DNA of 34,305 bases from contig DWVE01000022.1 in assembly GCA_019120375.1 (NCBI GenBank), positions 1 through 34,305 of the forward strand. The letters are read 5' to 3'. The notes under the pieces are model-generated. The model was given only the letters and a program-made list of their open reading frames with translations. It searched no databases and was not told where the DNA came from. The DNA is from Allofournierella_A excrementavium. GTDB lineage: Bacteria > Bacillota > Clostridia > Oscillospirales > Ruminococcaceae. Numbering within the stretch: the first letter of the stretch is position 1; every line of letters starts with the position of its first letter. The translations under genes and the position numbers were made by a program. Below, in pieces: positions 17,497-24,634 of this stretch.

Positions 17497-17982
17497 TCAC
17501 TTCTTCGCAAAGCGGTTCATGAAGAAATCGGTGAAGGCCGCCAGTTCCTCGTCCTGGGACACATAGACGTACAGGCTCTCGTCCTCCAGCCAGTCGTAGG
17601 CGTTGATGGCGATGTAGCCCCGCTTGTCCGGGTAAATGACAAAAGCATCGGTGGGGTATTTGTTCCGATAGGCCTTCAAAATGTCGGCGCGGCGGTAGAA
17701 AGTGGGGTCGCCGCAGCCGGAAAGGTCAGGCACGGTGGGCACCACCACGATGGTTTCCTGTGCCTCGTTCCAGCCAACGATGAGATTGCCGATCTTGGTC
17801 TTGCTGCCGTGGACAAAGCCGTAGTTGAAGCGGCTCACATCCTCGGTGTAGCCGAAAATGAGCCGGTATTCACTGCCGCCCTCTACCACATGGTCAAACA
17901 GCGCCCGCATCTTTTTGGCGTTGGCGGCGCTCTTTTCCATGTCGATCTCCGGGCCCTTGAACAGCTTGCTGAAAATTCCCAT
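17497..17982 (-). CDS. hypothetical soluble protein, first gene of the TetR-adjacent cluster
   Basis: 161 residues. The N-terminus MGIFSKLFKGPEIDMEK is an amphipathic basic helix of the kind seen in membrane-associated proteins; the rest looks alpha/beta (YRLIFGYTEDVSRFNYGFVHGSKTKIGNLIVGWN, TIVVVPTVPDLSGCGDPTFYRRADI). I recognise no family or catalytic motif. ATG 17982 follows AGGAGG with an 8-nt gap; the longer upstream frame runs through the promoter and is rejected. It heads a three-gene minus-strand cluster with the small membrane protein and DUF1266-like genes, behind a promoter that resembles the tetR promoter. Confidence 0.75.
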   Translation of the reverse strand: MGIFSKLFKGPEIDMEKSAANAKKMRALFDHVVEGGSEYRLIFGYTEDVSRFNYGFVHGSKTKIGNLIVGWNEAQETIVVVPTVPDLSGCGDPTFYRRADILKAYRNKYPTDAFVIYPDKRGYIAINAYDWLEDESLYVYVSQDEELAAFTDFFMNRFAKK

Positions 17983-18039
17983 TTCAAAATCCTCCTGAGT
18001 GTTTATTATCTCTCCGCCGCAAGACGGAGAAAATTCTGT

Positions 18040-18096
18040 ATAAAGATAAAATCTTGAATTTGTCTTTATTGTGAGTTGAAGAATGGCCCGTTTGAA
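18040..18096 (-). promoter_or_regulatory. promoter and palindromic operator upstream of the hypothetical/DUF1266-like cluster
   Basis: On the minus strand a -35-like TTCAAA (18091-18096), 17-nt spacer and -10-like CACAAT (18068-18073) precede an imperfect palindrome at 18040-18069 (outer arms ATAAAG/CTTTAT, inner AAAT/ATTT) that covers the expected start site. The same arrangement is found before tetR, so this is a candidate TetR operator. Confidence 0.55.
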
Positions 18097-18125
18097 AAAC
18101 ACCGCAAAAAGGGGCCAAACGGGCC
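18085..18125 (-). terminator. inverted repeat after tetR, possible weak terminator
   Basis: GGCCCGTTTG (18085-18094) and CAAACGGGCC (18116-18125) are a perfect 10-bp inverted repeat with a 21-nt spacer, starting 7 nt downstream of the tetR stop. No T-run follows on the minus strand, and the stem covers part of the next promoter. Confidence 0.45.
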
Positions 18126-18131
18126 GCAAAG

Positions 18132-18758
18132 TTATTGGTTTTGGGCGTCCTGGGCGCGCAGGGAAGCCAGCCAGTCCACGATCGAGTTTATCTGCACATC
18201 GATGGTGGCCTCCGCCGCCTCGGGGACAAGCAGGGGAAGGCTGCCGGGGATGGCCCGCTGGATGACCATCACCGCAAGACAGAGATTGGTGAACAGGCTG
18301 ATGCGCTCGGGAGTGGGGCGCACACCGAAAATTTCCATCAGCTGCCCGAACAGCCGCTGCTGTTTTTCCCGGAAGGACTGATAGCTCTCGGGAGACAGGC
18401 GGTGGAAAATCTTCTGCTGCTCTTCCACCGTGAGCACCGCGATGCCGTTGCGCTCACCGTAGCAGCAGATACGAAGAAATCTGGTGACGGCCTGCCGCCA
18501 GTCCAGCTTGGGGTCGGCCAGCAGCTGCCGGGCATACGCCACCACCCTGGGCTGCTGGAGATAGAGCATCTCCACCACCAGGTCCTCCTTGGTGGGGAAG
18601 AAGGTGTAGAAAAAGGAACGGGAGATGCCCACCTTCTGATAGATCTGCTCCACCGTGGTGTGCTGGATGCCCTGCTTTGTCATCAGTTCCAGGCCCACGG
18701 CCACAAGATCCCTGCGGATCTGTTCCCGCTGCGCCTCGGAATAGGCCACCTTCGGCAT
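18132..18758 (-). CDS. TetR/AcrR-family transcriptional regulator
   Basis: A 208-residue protein with a classic N-terminal TetR helix-turn-helix: AVGLELMTKQGIQHTTVEQIYQKVGISRSFFYTFFPTKEDLVVEML covers about residues 18-62 (quoted blocks are shorter in the gene order TTVEQIYQKVGISRSFFYTF). The C-terminal ligand domain is not assignable to a known ligand. ATG 18758 sits 7 nt after GGGAGG. Palindromic sites in its own promoter (18777-18807) and in front of the neighbouring cluster (18040-18069) are similar to each other, suggesting autorepression and control of that cluster. No transporter gene is adjacent, unusual for drug-responsive TetR proteins. Confidence 0.9.
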   Translation of the reverse strand: MPKVAYSEAQREQIRRDLVAVGLELMTKQGIQHTTVEQIYQKVGISRSFFYTFFPTKEDLVVEMLYLQQPRVVAYARQLLADPKLDWRQAVTRFLRICCYGERNGIAVLTVEEQQKIFHRLSPESYQSFREKQQRLFGQLMEIFGVRPTPERISLFTNLCLAVMVIQRAIPGSLPLLVPEAAEATIDVQINSIVDWLASLRAQDAQNQ

Positions 18759-18776
18759 GCCGGCACCTCCCTTATG

Positions 18777-18834
18777 ATAAAAACACAAATTGCGGATTTG
18801 TTTTTATTGTAGCATGGGCGCGAAAAAAACACAA
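18777..18834 (-). promoter_or_regulatory. tetR promoter with palindromic operator at the start site
   Basis: Minus-strand -35 TTGTGT (18829-18834), exactly 17-nt spacer, -10 TACAAT (18806-18811). The palindrome 18777-18807 (outer ATAAAAACAC/TTTTTAT side, inner CAAAT/ATTTG around TGCGG) covers the expected start site near 18799. Its arms resemble those of the site at 18040-18069. Confidence 0.65.
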
Positions 18835-18835
18835 G

Positions 18836-18870
18836 AAAAAACCAGCCGGGAACTTCGGTTCCCGGCTGGT
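18836..18870 (-). terminator. terminator of the rex-tdk unit
   Basis: ACCAGCCGGGAAC (18841-18853) and GTTCCCGGCTGGT (18858-18870) form a perfect 13-bp stem with a TTCG/CGAA tetraloop; on the minus strand it is followed by TTTTTT. It lies 24 nt after the tdk stop and just before the tetR promoter. Confidence 0.95.
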
Positions 18871-18894
18871 GTCTGCAACAAAACTGGAGGCAGG

Positions 18895-19512
18895 TCAAAC
18901 GCGGACTTTGGGATGCCGCTGATAGAACTTTTCCCGCTCGGCAAAATAGCATTGCGCGCAAAGGCTCTGGTATTCCACGTTGTTCTCCTGGTCGATGGCC
19001 ACCTGGTCGCCCTCGAACACGAATTCGCCGTTCACCTTGCGCCCGTTGCAGGTGGCTTTGCGCCCGCAGGTGCAGATGGTCTTCATCTCCTCAATGGCGT
19101 GGGCCAGTTCCAGAAGGCGGGTGGAGCCGGGGAACCCCTGCATGGAGAAGTCGGTGCGCAGACCGTAGGCGATAACGGGGATGTTCAGCTTCACGGTCAC
19201 CATGAACAGCTGTTCCGCCTGCTGGGGGGTGAAAAACTGGCTCTCGTCGGTGAGCACGCAGGCCAGGGGCTTGTCGCCGCGGGCGGCCTCCTGCTTCACC
19301 AGCTCGAACACGTCCATGTCGGGGGTGACGGCCTTGTCCACCGGGCGGCTCACGCCCAGGCGGCTGAGCAGGCATTCTCCGCCCTTTGTGTCGATGCTGG
19401 GCTTGAGGATGAACACCCGCATGCCCCGCTCTTCGTAGTTGAATGCCACCTGCATCAGAGCGGTGCTTTTGCCGCTGTTCATCGCGCCGTAGCGGTAATA
19501 AAGTTTAGCCAT
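18895..19512 (-). CDS. tdk: thymidine kinase
   Basis: A 205-residue type II thymidine kinase that phosphorylates thymidine to dTMP in nucleotide salvage. It has the P-loop GAMNSGKST at residues 9-17, the DESQFF block near 91-96 of the lid/Walker B region, the nucleoside-binding segment FPGSTRLLELA, and C-terminal zinc-type cysteines (TICTCGRKATC, then CAQC). The opening MAKLYYRYGAM is canonical, which supports the ATG at 19512, although no Shine-Dalgarno is visible within the usual distance (GTGAG lies about 15 nt upstream). It is 31 nt after rex and probably translated from the same mRNA. Confidence 0.96.
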   Translation of the reverse strand: MAKLYYRYGAMNSGKSTALMQVAFNYEERGMRVFILKPSIDTKGGECLLSRLGVSRPVDKAVTPDMDVFELVKQEAARGDKPLACVLTDESQFFTPQQAEQLFMVTVKLNIPVIAYGLRTDFSMQGFPGSTRLLELAHAIEEMKTICTCGRKATCNGRKVNGEFVFEGDQVAIDQENNVEYQSLCAQCYFAEREKFYQRHPKVRV

Positions 19513-19543
19513 AAACGAGGGACGCTCACTTTCGTTGTGGTGT

Positions 19544-20182
19544 TTATTTGTTGCGCAGCCGGTACCCCAGGCTCATCAGGCTGTCGCCCAGGTGGGCGTT
19601 CTCCACAGTGACGTTGGGGTAGGCGACGGAGAGGTCATAGTGGCTGAAATTCCAGAAGCCCTTGATGCCCAGCTCCACCAGCTGGCCGGAAACTTCCTTC
19701 GCGCTCTCCCGGGGCAGGCACAGCACCGCAACGGTGGGGTGGTTGGCCTTGCAGAACTCGTCCAGTTCGTCGATGTGATGAATGGGCACACCGTCCAAAT
19801 CGTGACCCACCAGCTCCTGACGGATGTCGAACACCGCCAGCAGGTTGTAGCCGTTGGTGTCGGTGGTCAGAAAGCGGGACACGGCAGTGCCCAGGCGGCC
19901 GGCGCCCAGCAGGATGGTGGGCAGCTTTTCGCCTTGGCCGAACAGAAGATGGCCGATCTCTTTTTCCAGCACTTCCACATTGTAGCCGATGCCCTGCTGC
20001 CCGAAGCCGCCGAAGCAGTTGAAGTCCTGCCGGACCTGGCTGGCGGTGGTGCCCATCATGCGGGCCAGTTCGCTGGAAGAAATTGTCGCCACGCCGGATT
20101 TGTGCAGCTGCGCGATGTAGCGGTAGTACTTCGGCAGCCGTTTGATGACCGGCAGTGATACCTTGCCCTGAGAGTTGTTCAT
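19544..20182 (-). CDS. rex: redox-sensing transcriptional repressor Rex
   Basis: A 212-residue Rex protein. The winged-helix DNA-binding part is at the N-terminus (KRLPKYYRYIAQL, ISSSELARMMGTTASQVRQDFNCFG), then the Rossmann NADH/NAD+ domain with GAGRLGTA and the closing domain-swapped helix (HLGDSLMSLGYRLR). Rex leaves DNA when the NADH/NAD+ ratio rises. I chose ATG 20182 because the distance from Met to KRLP equals that of Bacillus subtilis Rex and GGTGA lies 5 nt upstream; an in-frame ATG at 20194 would add four residues. Two Rex-box-like sites precede adhE at 31163 and 31200 in this window. tdk follows in the same direction. Confidence 0.96.
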   Translation of the reverse strand: MNNSQGKVSLPVIKRLPKYYRYIAQLHKSGVATISSSELARMMGTTASQVRQDFNCFGGFGQQGIGYNVEVLEKEIGHLLFGQGEKLPTILLGAGRLGTAVSRFLTTDTNGYNLLAVFDIRQELVGHDLDGVPIHHIDELDEFCKANHPTVAVLCLPRESAKEVSGQLVELGIKGFWNFSHYDLSVAYPNVTVENAHLGDSLMSLGYRLRNK

Positions 20183-20263
20183 TCGTTTCACCATCTTTTA
20201 TCAGATTCTTCAAGCGTGGCTTGCAAAAGGCAAAGCAGCAGCAGGCCGCTTTTTATTCCCCGG

Positions 20264-20353
20264 CCCGGCTGTGCTGCGGACCACAGACCGGGGCAAAGCA
20301 CCGAAAACAGACGCCCTTTTTATATAGTATAATCTTTGAAGCGGCTTTGTCAA
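20264..20353 (-). promoter_or_regulatory. rex promoter and leader hairpin
   Basis: On the minus strand a perfect -35 TTGACA (20348-20353), 16-nt spacer and -10 TATACT (20326-20331). The ~130-nt leader holds a hairpin (CCCGGCTGTG at 20264-20273 with CACAGACCGGG at 20282-20292, one bulge). I see no Rex box here, so autoregulation is not supported. Confidence 0.75.
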
Positions 20354-20369
20354 ACAGAATACAAAGTTT

Positions 20370-20397
20370 TTGAACACACTGCGTCTTTTTGTATAAC
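20370..20397 (+). promoter_or_regulatory. tepA promoter
   Basis: -35 TTGAAC (20370-20375), 16-nt spacer, -10 TATAAC (20392-20397), divergent from the rex promoter, 57 nt before the tepA ATG. Confidence 0.7.
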
Positions 20398-20454
20398 TGA
20401 GGCCCGAAGGGGGGAACACTGTCAGGGAAGACCGAAAAGGAGGCGCACAAAGCC

Positions 20455-21159
20455 ATGGAACCGAACGAGAACAAGCAGCCGCCCACCGACGCGCAGGTGG
20501 AGCAGGAAAAACTGGAACAGGAATATATGATGGACACCGGCTCGGTGATCCGTACCAAGGGCCGCCACGCCATCCACTGCCTGACGGTGGTGGGGCTGAT
20601 CGAGGGTCATGTCAGCGCGGACCAGAGCCAGAAGGTGACCAAATATGAGCATGTGATCCCCCAGCTGGTGGCCATCGAGGAGGACCCGGACATCGAGGCG
20701 CTGCTGGTCATCCTGAACACGGTGGGCGGCGACGTGGAGGCGGGCCTGGCCCTCTCGGAGCTCATCAGCGGGGTCAGCAAGCCCAGCGCCACGCTGGTGC
20801 TGGGCGGCGGCCACTCCATCGGCATCCCGCTGGCGGTCAGCGGCCGGCGCAGCTTCATCGTGCCCACCGCAACGATGACCATCCACCCGGTGCGCCATTC
20901 CGGGCTGGTGCTGGGCGTGCCCCAGACCATGCGCTATTTCGAGCAGATGCAGGAGCGCATCGCCGGTTTTGTGGAGAGCCACTCGAAAATCAGCAAGGAA
21001 CGCTTTGTGGAACTGATGATGCACACCGGCGAGCTGGTGATGGATGTGGGCACGGTGCTCACCGGCCAGCAGGCGGTGCACGAGGGCCTGATCGACCAGC
21101 TGGGCAGTTTGAACGACGCGCTGGATTACCTGTATGGCGAGATCGAACGCCGGGGCTGA
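20455..21159 (+). CDS. tepA: TepA-like ClpP-family serine protease
   Basis: A 234-residue ClpP-fold protein of the TepA (translocation-enhancing protein) group. Catalytic Ser121 lies in GGGHSIGIPLA and His144 in MTIHPVRHSG; LLVILNTVGGDVEAGLALSELI is the oxyanion-side block. The N-terminal ~35 residues are charged and probably disordered. ATG 20455 follows AAAGGAGG with an 11-nt gap. In Bacillus subtilis tepA also lies next to the spoIIIE DNA translocase gene, as here, so the neighbourhood is conserved apart from the GNAT cassette inserted between them. Role in protein export or quality control is taken from the family. Confidence 0.9.
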   Translation: MEPNENKQPPTDAQVEQEKLEQEYMMDTGSVIRTKGRHAIHCLTVVGLIEGHVSADQSQKVTKYEHVIPQLVAIEEDPDIEALLVILNTVGGDVEAGLALSELISGVSKPSATLVLGGGHSIGIPLAVSGRRSFIVPTATMTIHPVRHSGLVLGVPQTMRYFEQMQERIAGFVESHSKISKERFVELMMHTGELVMDVGTVLTGQQAVHEGLIDQLGSLNDALDYLYGEIERRG

Positions 21160-21174
21160 AGGCCCCGGCGCTTT
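21148..21174 (+). terminator. hairpin over the tepA stop codon, possible terminator
   Basis: CGCCGGGGC (21148-21156) pairs perfectly with GCCCCGGCG (21162-21170); the tepA stop codon TGA lies in the 5-nt loop. Only a short CTTTCC follows, so it is a weak terminator. Its right arm is repeated at 21905 without the left arm. Confidence 0.55.
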
Positions 21175-21179
21175 CCATT
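21162..21179. repeat. left copy of direct repeat flanking the GNAT cassette
   Basis: GCCCCGGCGCTTTCCATT (21162-21179) recurs at 21905-21921 with one T missing. The two copies bracket the promoter-leader-terminator-acetyltransferase block between tepA and ftsK. Confidence 0.6.
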
Positions 21180-21180
21180 G

Positions 21181-21209
21181 TTGACATTTTTGAGGACGGG
21201 GGTTATGAT
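21181..21209 (+). promoter_or_regulatory. promoter of the leader peptide/GNAT cassette
   Basis: Perfect -35 TTGACA (21181-21186), 17-nt spacer, -10 TATGAT (21204-21209). It starts two bases after the left direct repeat. Confidence 0.88.
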
Positions 21210-21244
21210 GAAATAAATCCAGATAGAAAGCGGGGTGCTCAACT

Positions 21245-21307
21245 ATGAAAAACAGCGGAACGAATGCACGAGCTGAATATCTTTTGAGGGCCCCGGTCGC
21301 ATTGTGA
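21245..21307 (+). CDS. 20-residue leader peptide upstream of the GNAT gene
   Basis: ATG 21245 follows GCGGGGTG with a suitable gap and encodes a 20-residue peptide (MKNSGTNARAEYLL then RAPVAL) ending in TGA at 21305-21307. It lies about 30 nt after the expected transcription start and 16 nt before a strong terminator, which is the layout of ribosome-mediated attenuation used by many antibiotic-inducible genes. The leader part GGGG of the ribosome site can pair with CCCC inside the reading frame (GGCCCCGG), so ribosome position could change the fold. The inducing signal cannot be told from sequence. Confidence 0.6.
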   Translation: MKNSGTNARAEYLLRAPVAL

Positions 21308-21323
21308 GTGCTTCATAGGCTTT

Positions 21324-21352
21324 GCCGCGGCTTGTTTGCCGCGGCTTTTTTT
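21324..21352 (+). terminator. attenuator-like terminator before the GNAT gene
   Basis: GCCGCGGC (21324-21331) and GCCGCGGC (21338-21345), each self-complementary, form an 8-bp GC stem with a TTGTTT loop followed by seven T (21346-21352). It stands between a good promoter and the acetyltransferase gene, so full-length transcripts need read-through or antitermination. Confidence 0.9.
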
Positions 21353-21431
21353 ATGCGGTCTGCTGCCCTTCACAAGATGTTCGCGCAAAATCAGTTTGCA
21401 GATGAACCAGGAACGATTTGTGGAGGTATTT

Positions 21432-21881
21432 ATGACCCATCTTGAAAAAATCACCGAAGAAAATTTTGTGGAAGCGTTCAATTTGAAACTTGCGCCCGAA
21501 CAGGAGCGCTTCGTTTCACACCCCATCCGCAGCCTTGCCCAGGCGTATGTTTACAGGCAGCAATGCCAGCCTTTCGGCGTCTATGAAAATGACACGATGG
21601 TCGGCTATGTGATGGTGATCTACGACTATGATGTCCCGGAATACGATATATGGCACATGATGATCGATGCTTCGCACCAGGGGCTGGGGTATGGAAGCGC
21701 CGCCCTGGACCAGGTGCTTGCATACATCAAAACAAAGCCTTTCGGAGCTTCGGACCGGGTGGTTTTGACCTGCAACAAAGACAATGCCCGGGCGCTGGGC
21801 CTTTACAGAAACAAAGGCTTTGTGCCGACCGGGGCGGTGTTTGAAGATGAAGTGGAACTTGTGCTGAACCTGCGGCGATAA
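21432..21881 (+). CDS. GNAT-family N-acetyltransferase, polyamine-acetyltransferase-like
   Basis: A 149-residue single-domain GNAT. The acetyl-CoA motif A is ASHQGLGYGSAALDQVL (about 77-93, Q-x-x-G-x-G/A), followed by LTCNKDNARALGLYRNKGF, the motif B N..A..lY...GF. The short N-terminal part with a PFGVYENDTMVGYVM strand resembles BltD/PaiA-type diamine or spermidine acetyltransferases more than aminoglycoside ones; the substrate is unproven. ATG 21432 follows GGAGG with a 5-nt gap. Codon use is less GC-rich than tepA and ftsK on either side, and the gene has its own promoter, leader peptide and terminator, all between short direct repeats, so it looks acquired. Confidence 0.85.
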   Translation: MTHLEKITEENFVEAFNLKLAPEQERFVSHPIRSLAQAYVYRQQCQPFGVYENDTMVGYVMVIYDYDVPEYDIWHMMIDASHQGLGYGSAALDQVLAYIKTKPFGASDRVVLTCNKDNARALGLYRNKGFVPTGAVFEDEVELVLNLRR

Positions 21882-21904
21882 ACGAGCTTTGCCCGTGGCA
21901 AAAC

Positions 21905-21921
21905 GCCCCGGCGCTTCCATT
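21905..21921. repeat. right copy of direct repeat flanking the GNAT cassette
   Basis: GCCCCGGCGCTTCCATT (21905-21921) matches 21162-21179 except for one missing T. Unlike the left copy it lacks the hairpin partner arm, as if duplicated during an insertion. Confidence 0.6.
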
Positions 21922-21951
21922 TTCGGGCGCCCCCGTTCGCCAAATTTGGGT

Positions 21952-21980
21952 TTTACAATTCGCCCGGTTGATGGTAAAAT
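21952..21980 (+). promoter_or_regulatory. promoter of ftsK/spoIIIE
   Basis: -35 TTTACA (21952-21957), 17-nt spacer, -10 TAAAAT (21975-21980); the leader is about 80 nt to the ftsK ATG. Confidence 0.75.
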
Positions 21981-22066
21981 AATTAAGTTAAGCATTCCGC
22001 GCCGCGAGGGCCGACGCCCCGCGGCGAACGATACCAACGCAAGGCGAAAGAGGATACAAAAACACT

Positions 22067-24613
22067 ATGGCGACAAAGAAAACTTCGACCCGAAAAAACG
22101 GCTCCGGCAGCCGGCGGCGCAGGCCCCAGCCGGATATTGCCCAAAGCTGGAGCATCCTGCTTTTTGGCTTGGGAGCCGTTCTGGTGGCCATGATCTTCGT
22201 GGAAGGCGAATCCGCCTGGGCCTGGATGCGCGCCGCGCTGTTCGGCGTGTTCGGCCTGGGCATGTATGTGCTGGGGCTTCTGGTGCTGTATGTGGCGGTG
22301 CTGGTGGCGTTGGGCCTGCCCATCTGGTCCAAGTGCGCCAAGGCCCTGTGCCTGATGATGTTCCTGTGCGGCACCGCTGTGGTGTTCTCCCGGGTCAATC
22401 TCTCCGGCATGGATTTCGTCCAGGTCGTCAAGGCCTTGTATGAGCAGGGCCAGGGCGCGCTGGGCGGCGGTGTGCTGGGCGGTGTGGTCGGCGGCACCCT
22501 GCTGGTGCTGTGCGGCCGGCCGGCTGCCAACATCCTGCTGCTGGTGCTGCTGGCGGCGGGCATCATGTGGTTCGCCGGCGTCACCCCGGGCGATCTGTGG
22601 AACCTTGTGGCCGGGCGCTTTGCTCTGTGGCAGGAGGACCGCGCCGAGCGGGCCGCCCGCCGGGAGGAAGAGCAGGAAGAAGAACCGGCTCCGACTCAGC
22701 CCCGGCGCAGAGAGCGCCCCGCGCCTGCGCCCACGCCCAAGGTGCGCCGCCGCGCGGCGCAGGTGGACATCGACCTCGGGCCCGACCCGGTGCAGGAGAC
22801 CGACCTTGCCCCCGAGCCGGAAGAGCCCCTGGTGGGGCCGGGCGGCACCTTTGGCATGTACCCGCCGCAGGACGCCCCGAAAACGGTGAGCGCCCCGGCG
22901 CAGGAGGACTCCGAGTTCGAGACCCCCATCCTGCTGGAAGGCGATGAGGAACCGGCCCCTGAAGTGACCGGCGGGGAGGAGCCCCTGCCCGAAACGGTGG
23001 GCGGCAGCGATCTGGACGATCTGGTCCAGCGGGCTATGGGGGCGGCCTCCGCCGCACAGATGACCCCCGCCGCCGTGGTGCCGGGCAAAAACGACCAGAT
23101 GATGATTGCGCCCGCCGCAGCGGAACAGCAAGTCTATCACTATCCGCCCCTGAGCCTCTTCGAGCGCACCGGCACCGCGGAGGACCCGGGCATGGAGGAA
23201 GAACTGAAAAAGAACGCCGAGCTGCTGGTGAGCACGCTGGAGAGTTTCGGCGTGCGCACCCGCGTGCTGGACATCTGCCGCGGCCCGTCGGTCACCCGCT
23301 ACGAGCTGCAGCCTCTGGCGGGCGTGAAGATCAGCCGCATCACCGGCCTTGCGGACGACATCGCCCTGAATCTGGCCGCCGGCGGCGTGCGCATCGAGGC
23401 CCCCATCCCCGGCAAGCCCGCCGTGGGCGTGGAGGTGCCCAACCGCAAAAAGAGCCCGGTGGGCATCCGCAGCATCTTTGAGTCACCGGTCTATTCCAAG
23501 AGCGCTTCGCCCCTGACCCTGGCCCTCGGCAAGGACATCGCGGGCAACGCCCAGATCGCGGACCTGTGCAAGATGCCCCACCTGCTCATCGCCGGCTCCA
23601 CCGGCAGCGGTAAGTCGGTGTGCGTCAACAGCATCATCATCAGCTTTTTGTACAAGGCCAGCCCCGAGGACGTGCGCCTCATCCTCATCGACCCCAAGGT
23701 GGTGGAACTGGCGGAATACAACGGCATCCCCCATCTGCTCATGCCTGTGGTCACCGAGCCCCGCAAGGCGGCGGGCGCGCTGGGCAGCGCTGTGGCGGAG
23801 ATGGAGCGCCGCTACCATCTGTTCGCGGAGAACAACGTGCGTGACATCAAGAGCTTCAACCGTCTTGCCGCCGAGACCGACGGCCTGGAAAAGCTGCCCT
23901 ACATTGCCATCATCATCGACGAGCTGGCCGATCTGATGATGGTCGCGGGCAAAGAGGTGGAGGACTACATCTGCCGCATCGCCCAGAAGGCCCGCGCGGC
24001 GGGCATGCACCTGATCGTGGCCACCCAGCGCCCCAGCGTGGACGTCATCACCGGCCTCATCAAGGCCAACATCCCCAGCCGCATTGCCTTCGCCGTGTCC
24101 AGCCAGGTGGACAGCCGCACCATTCTGGACGCCGGCGGCGCCGAAAAGCTGCTGGGCATGGGCGATATGCTGTTCATGCCGGTGGGCGCGGCCAAGCCCG
24201 TGCGCATCCAGGGCACTTATGTGAAGGACGAAGAGATCAGCGCGGTGCTGGACTTCATCAAGCAGGACAACACCAGCCAGTACGACGAAGAAATGATCGC
24301 CCAGATGGACAAGCTGGCCGCGGCGGAGAAAGGCTCCGGCAGCGGCGGCGAAGAGGGCGATGGCGGCCACGACCCCATGCTGGATCAGGCGGTGGAAGTG
24401 GTCATCGACGCGGGGCAGGCCAGCACCAGCCTTTTGCAGCGCCGGTGCAAGCTGGGCTATGCCCGGGCCGCCCGCATCATGGACGAGATGGAGCAGCTGG
24501 GGGTCATTGGGCCTTACCAGGGCGCAAAGCCCCGGGAGGTGCTCATCACCCGCCAGCAGTGGATCGAAAAGAGCATGCGGGCCGAGGCCGGCCCGGTGCC
24601 CGACGAGATTTAA
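22067..24613 (+). CDS. ftsK: FtsK/SpoIIIE-type DNA translocase
   Basis: An 848-residue septal DNA pump. The N-terminus is basic, followed by about four membrane segments (roughly 25-45, 50-82, 90-110 and 135-178), then a long acidic Pro/Glu-rich linker (about 190-345) and the motor domain. Walker A GSTGSGKS is at 510-517, Walker B IIIDELADLMM near 610. The C-terminal winged-helix gamma domain (AVEVVIDAGQASTSLLQRRCKLGYARAARIMDEMEQLG in the last 80 residues) reads chromosome polarity sequences. It moves trapped chromosome through the division or sporulation septum. ATG 22067 follows AAAGAGG with a 12-nt gap. The radical SAM gene follows after 21 nt. Confidence 0.96.
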   Translation: MATKKTSTRKNGSGSRRRRPQPDIAQSWSILLFGLGAVLVAMIFVEGESAWAWMRAALFGVFGLGMYVLGLLVLYVAVLVALGLPIWSKCAKALCLMMFLCGTAVVFSRVNLSGMDFVQVVKALYEQGQGALGGGVLGGVVGGTLLVLCGRPAANILLLVLLAAGIMWFAGVTPGDLWNLVAGRFALWQEDRAERAARREEEQEEEPAPTQPRRRERPAPAPTPKVRRRAAQVDIDLGPDPVQETDLAPEPEEPLVGPGGTFGMYPPQDAPKTVSAPAQEDSEFETPILLEGDEEPAPEVTGGEEPLPETVGGSDLDDLVQRAMGAASAAQMTPAAVVPGKNDQMMIAPAAAEQQVYHYPPLSLFERTGTAEDPGMEEELKKNAELLVSTLESFGVRTRVLDICRGPSVTRYELQPLAGVKISRITGLADDIALNLAAGGVRIEAPIPGKPAVGVEVPNRKKSPVGIRSIFESPVYSKSASPLTLALGKDIAGNAQIADLCKMPHLLIAGSTGSGKSVCVNSIIISFLYKASPEDVRLILIDPKVVELAEYNGIPHLLMPVVTEPRKAAGALGSAVAEMERRYHLFAENNVRDIKSFNRLAAETDGLEKLPYIAIIIDELADLMMVAGKEVEDYICRIAQKARAAGMHLIVATQRPSVDVITGLIKANIPSRIAFAVSSQVDSRTILDAGGAEKLLGMGDMLFMPVGAAKPVRIQGTYVKDEEISAVLDFIKQDNTSQYDEEMIAQMDKLAAAEKGSGSGGEEGDGGHDPMLDQAVEVVIDAGQASTSLLQRRCKLGYARAARIMDEMEQLGVIGPYQGAKPREVLITRQQWIEKSMRAEAGPVPDEI

Positions 24614-24634
24614 GCAGCGAGAGGAGGCTGCCCC

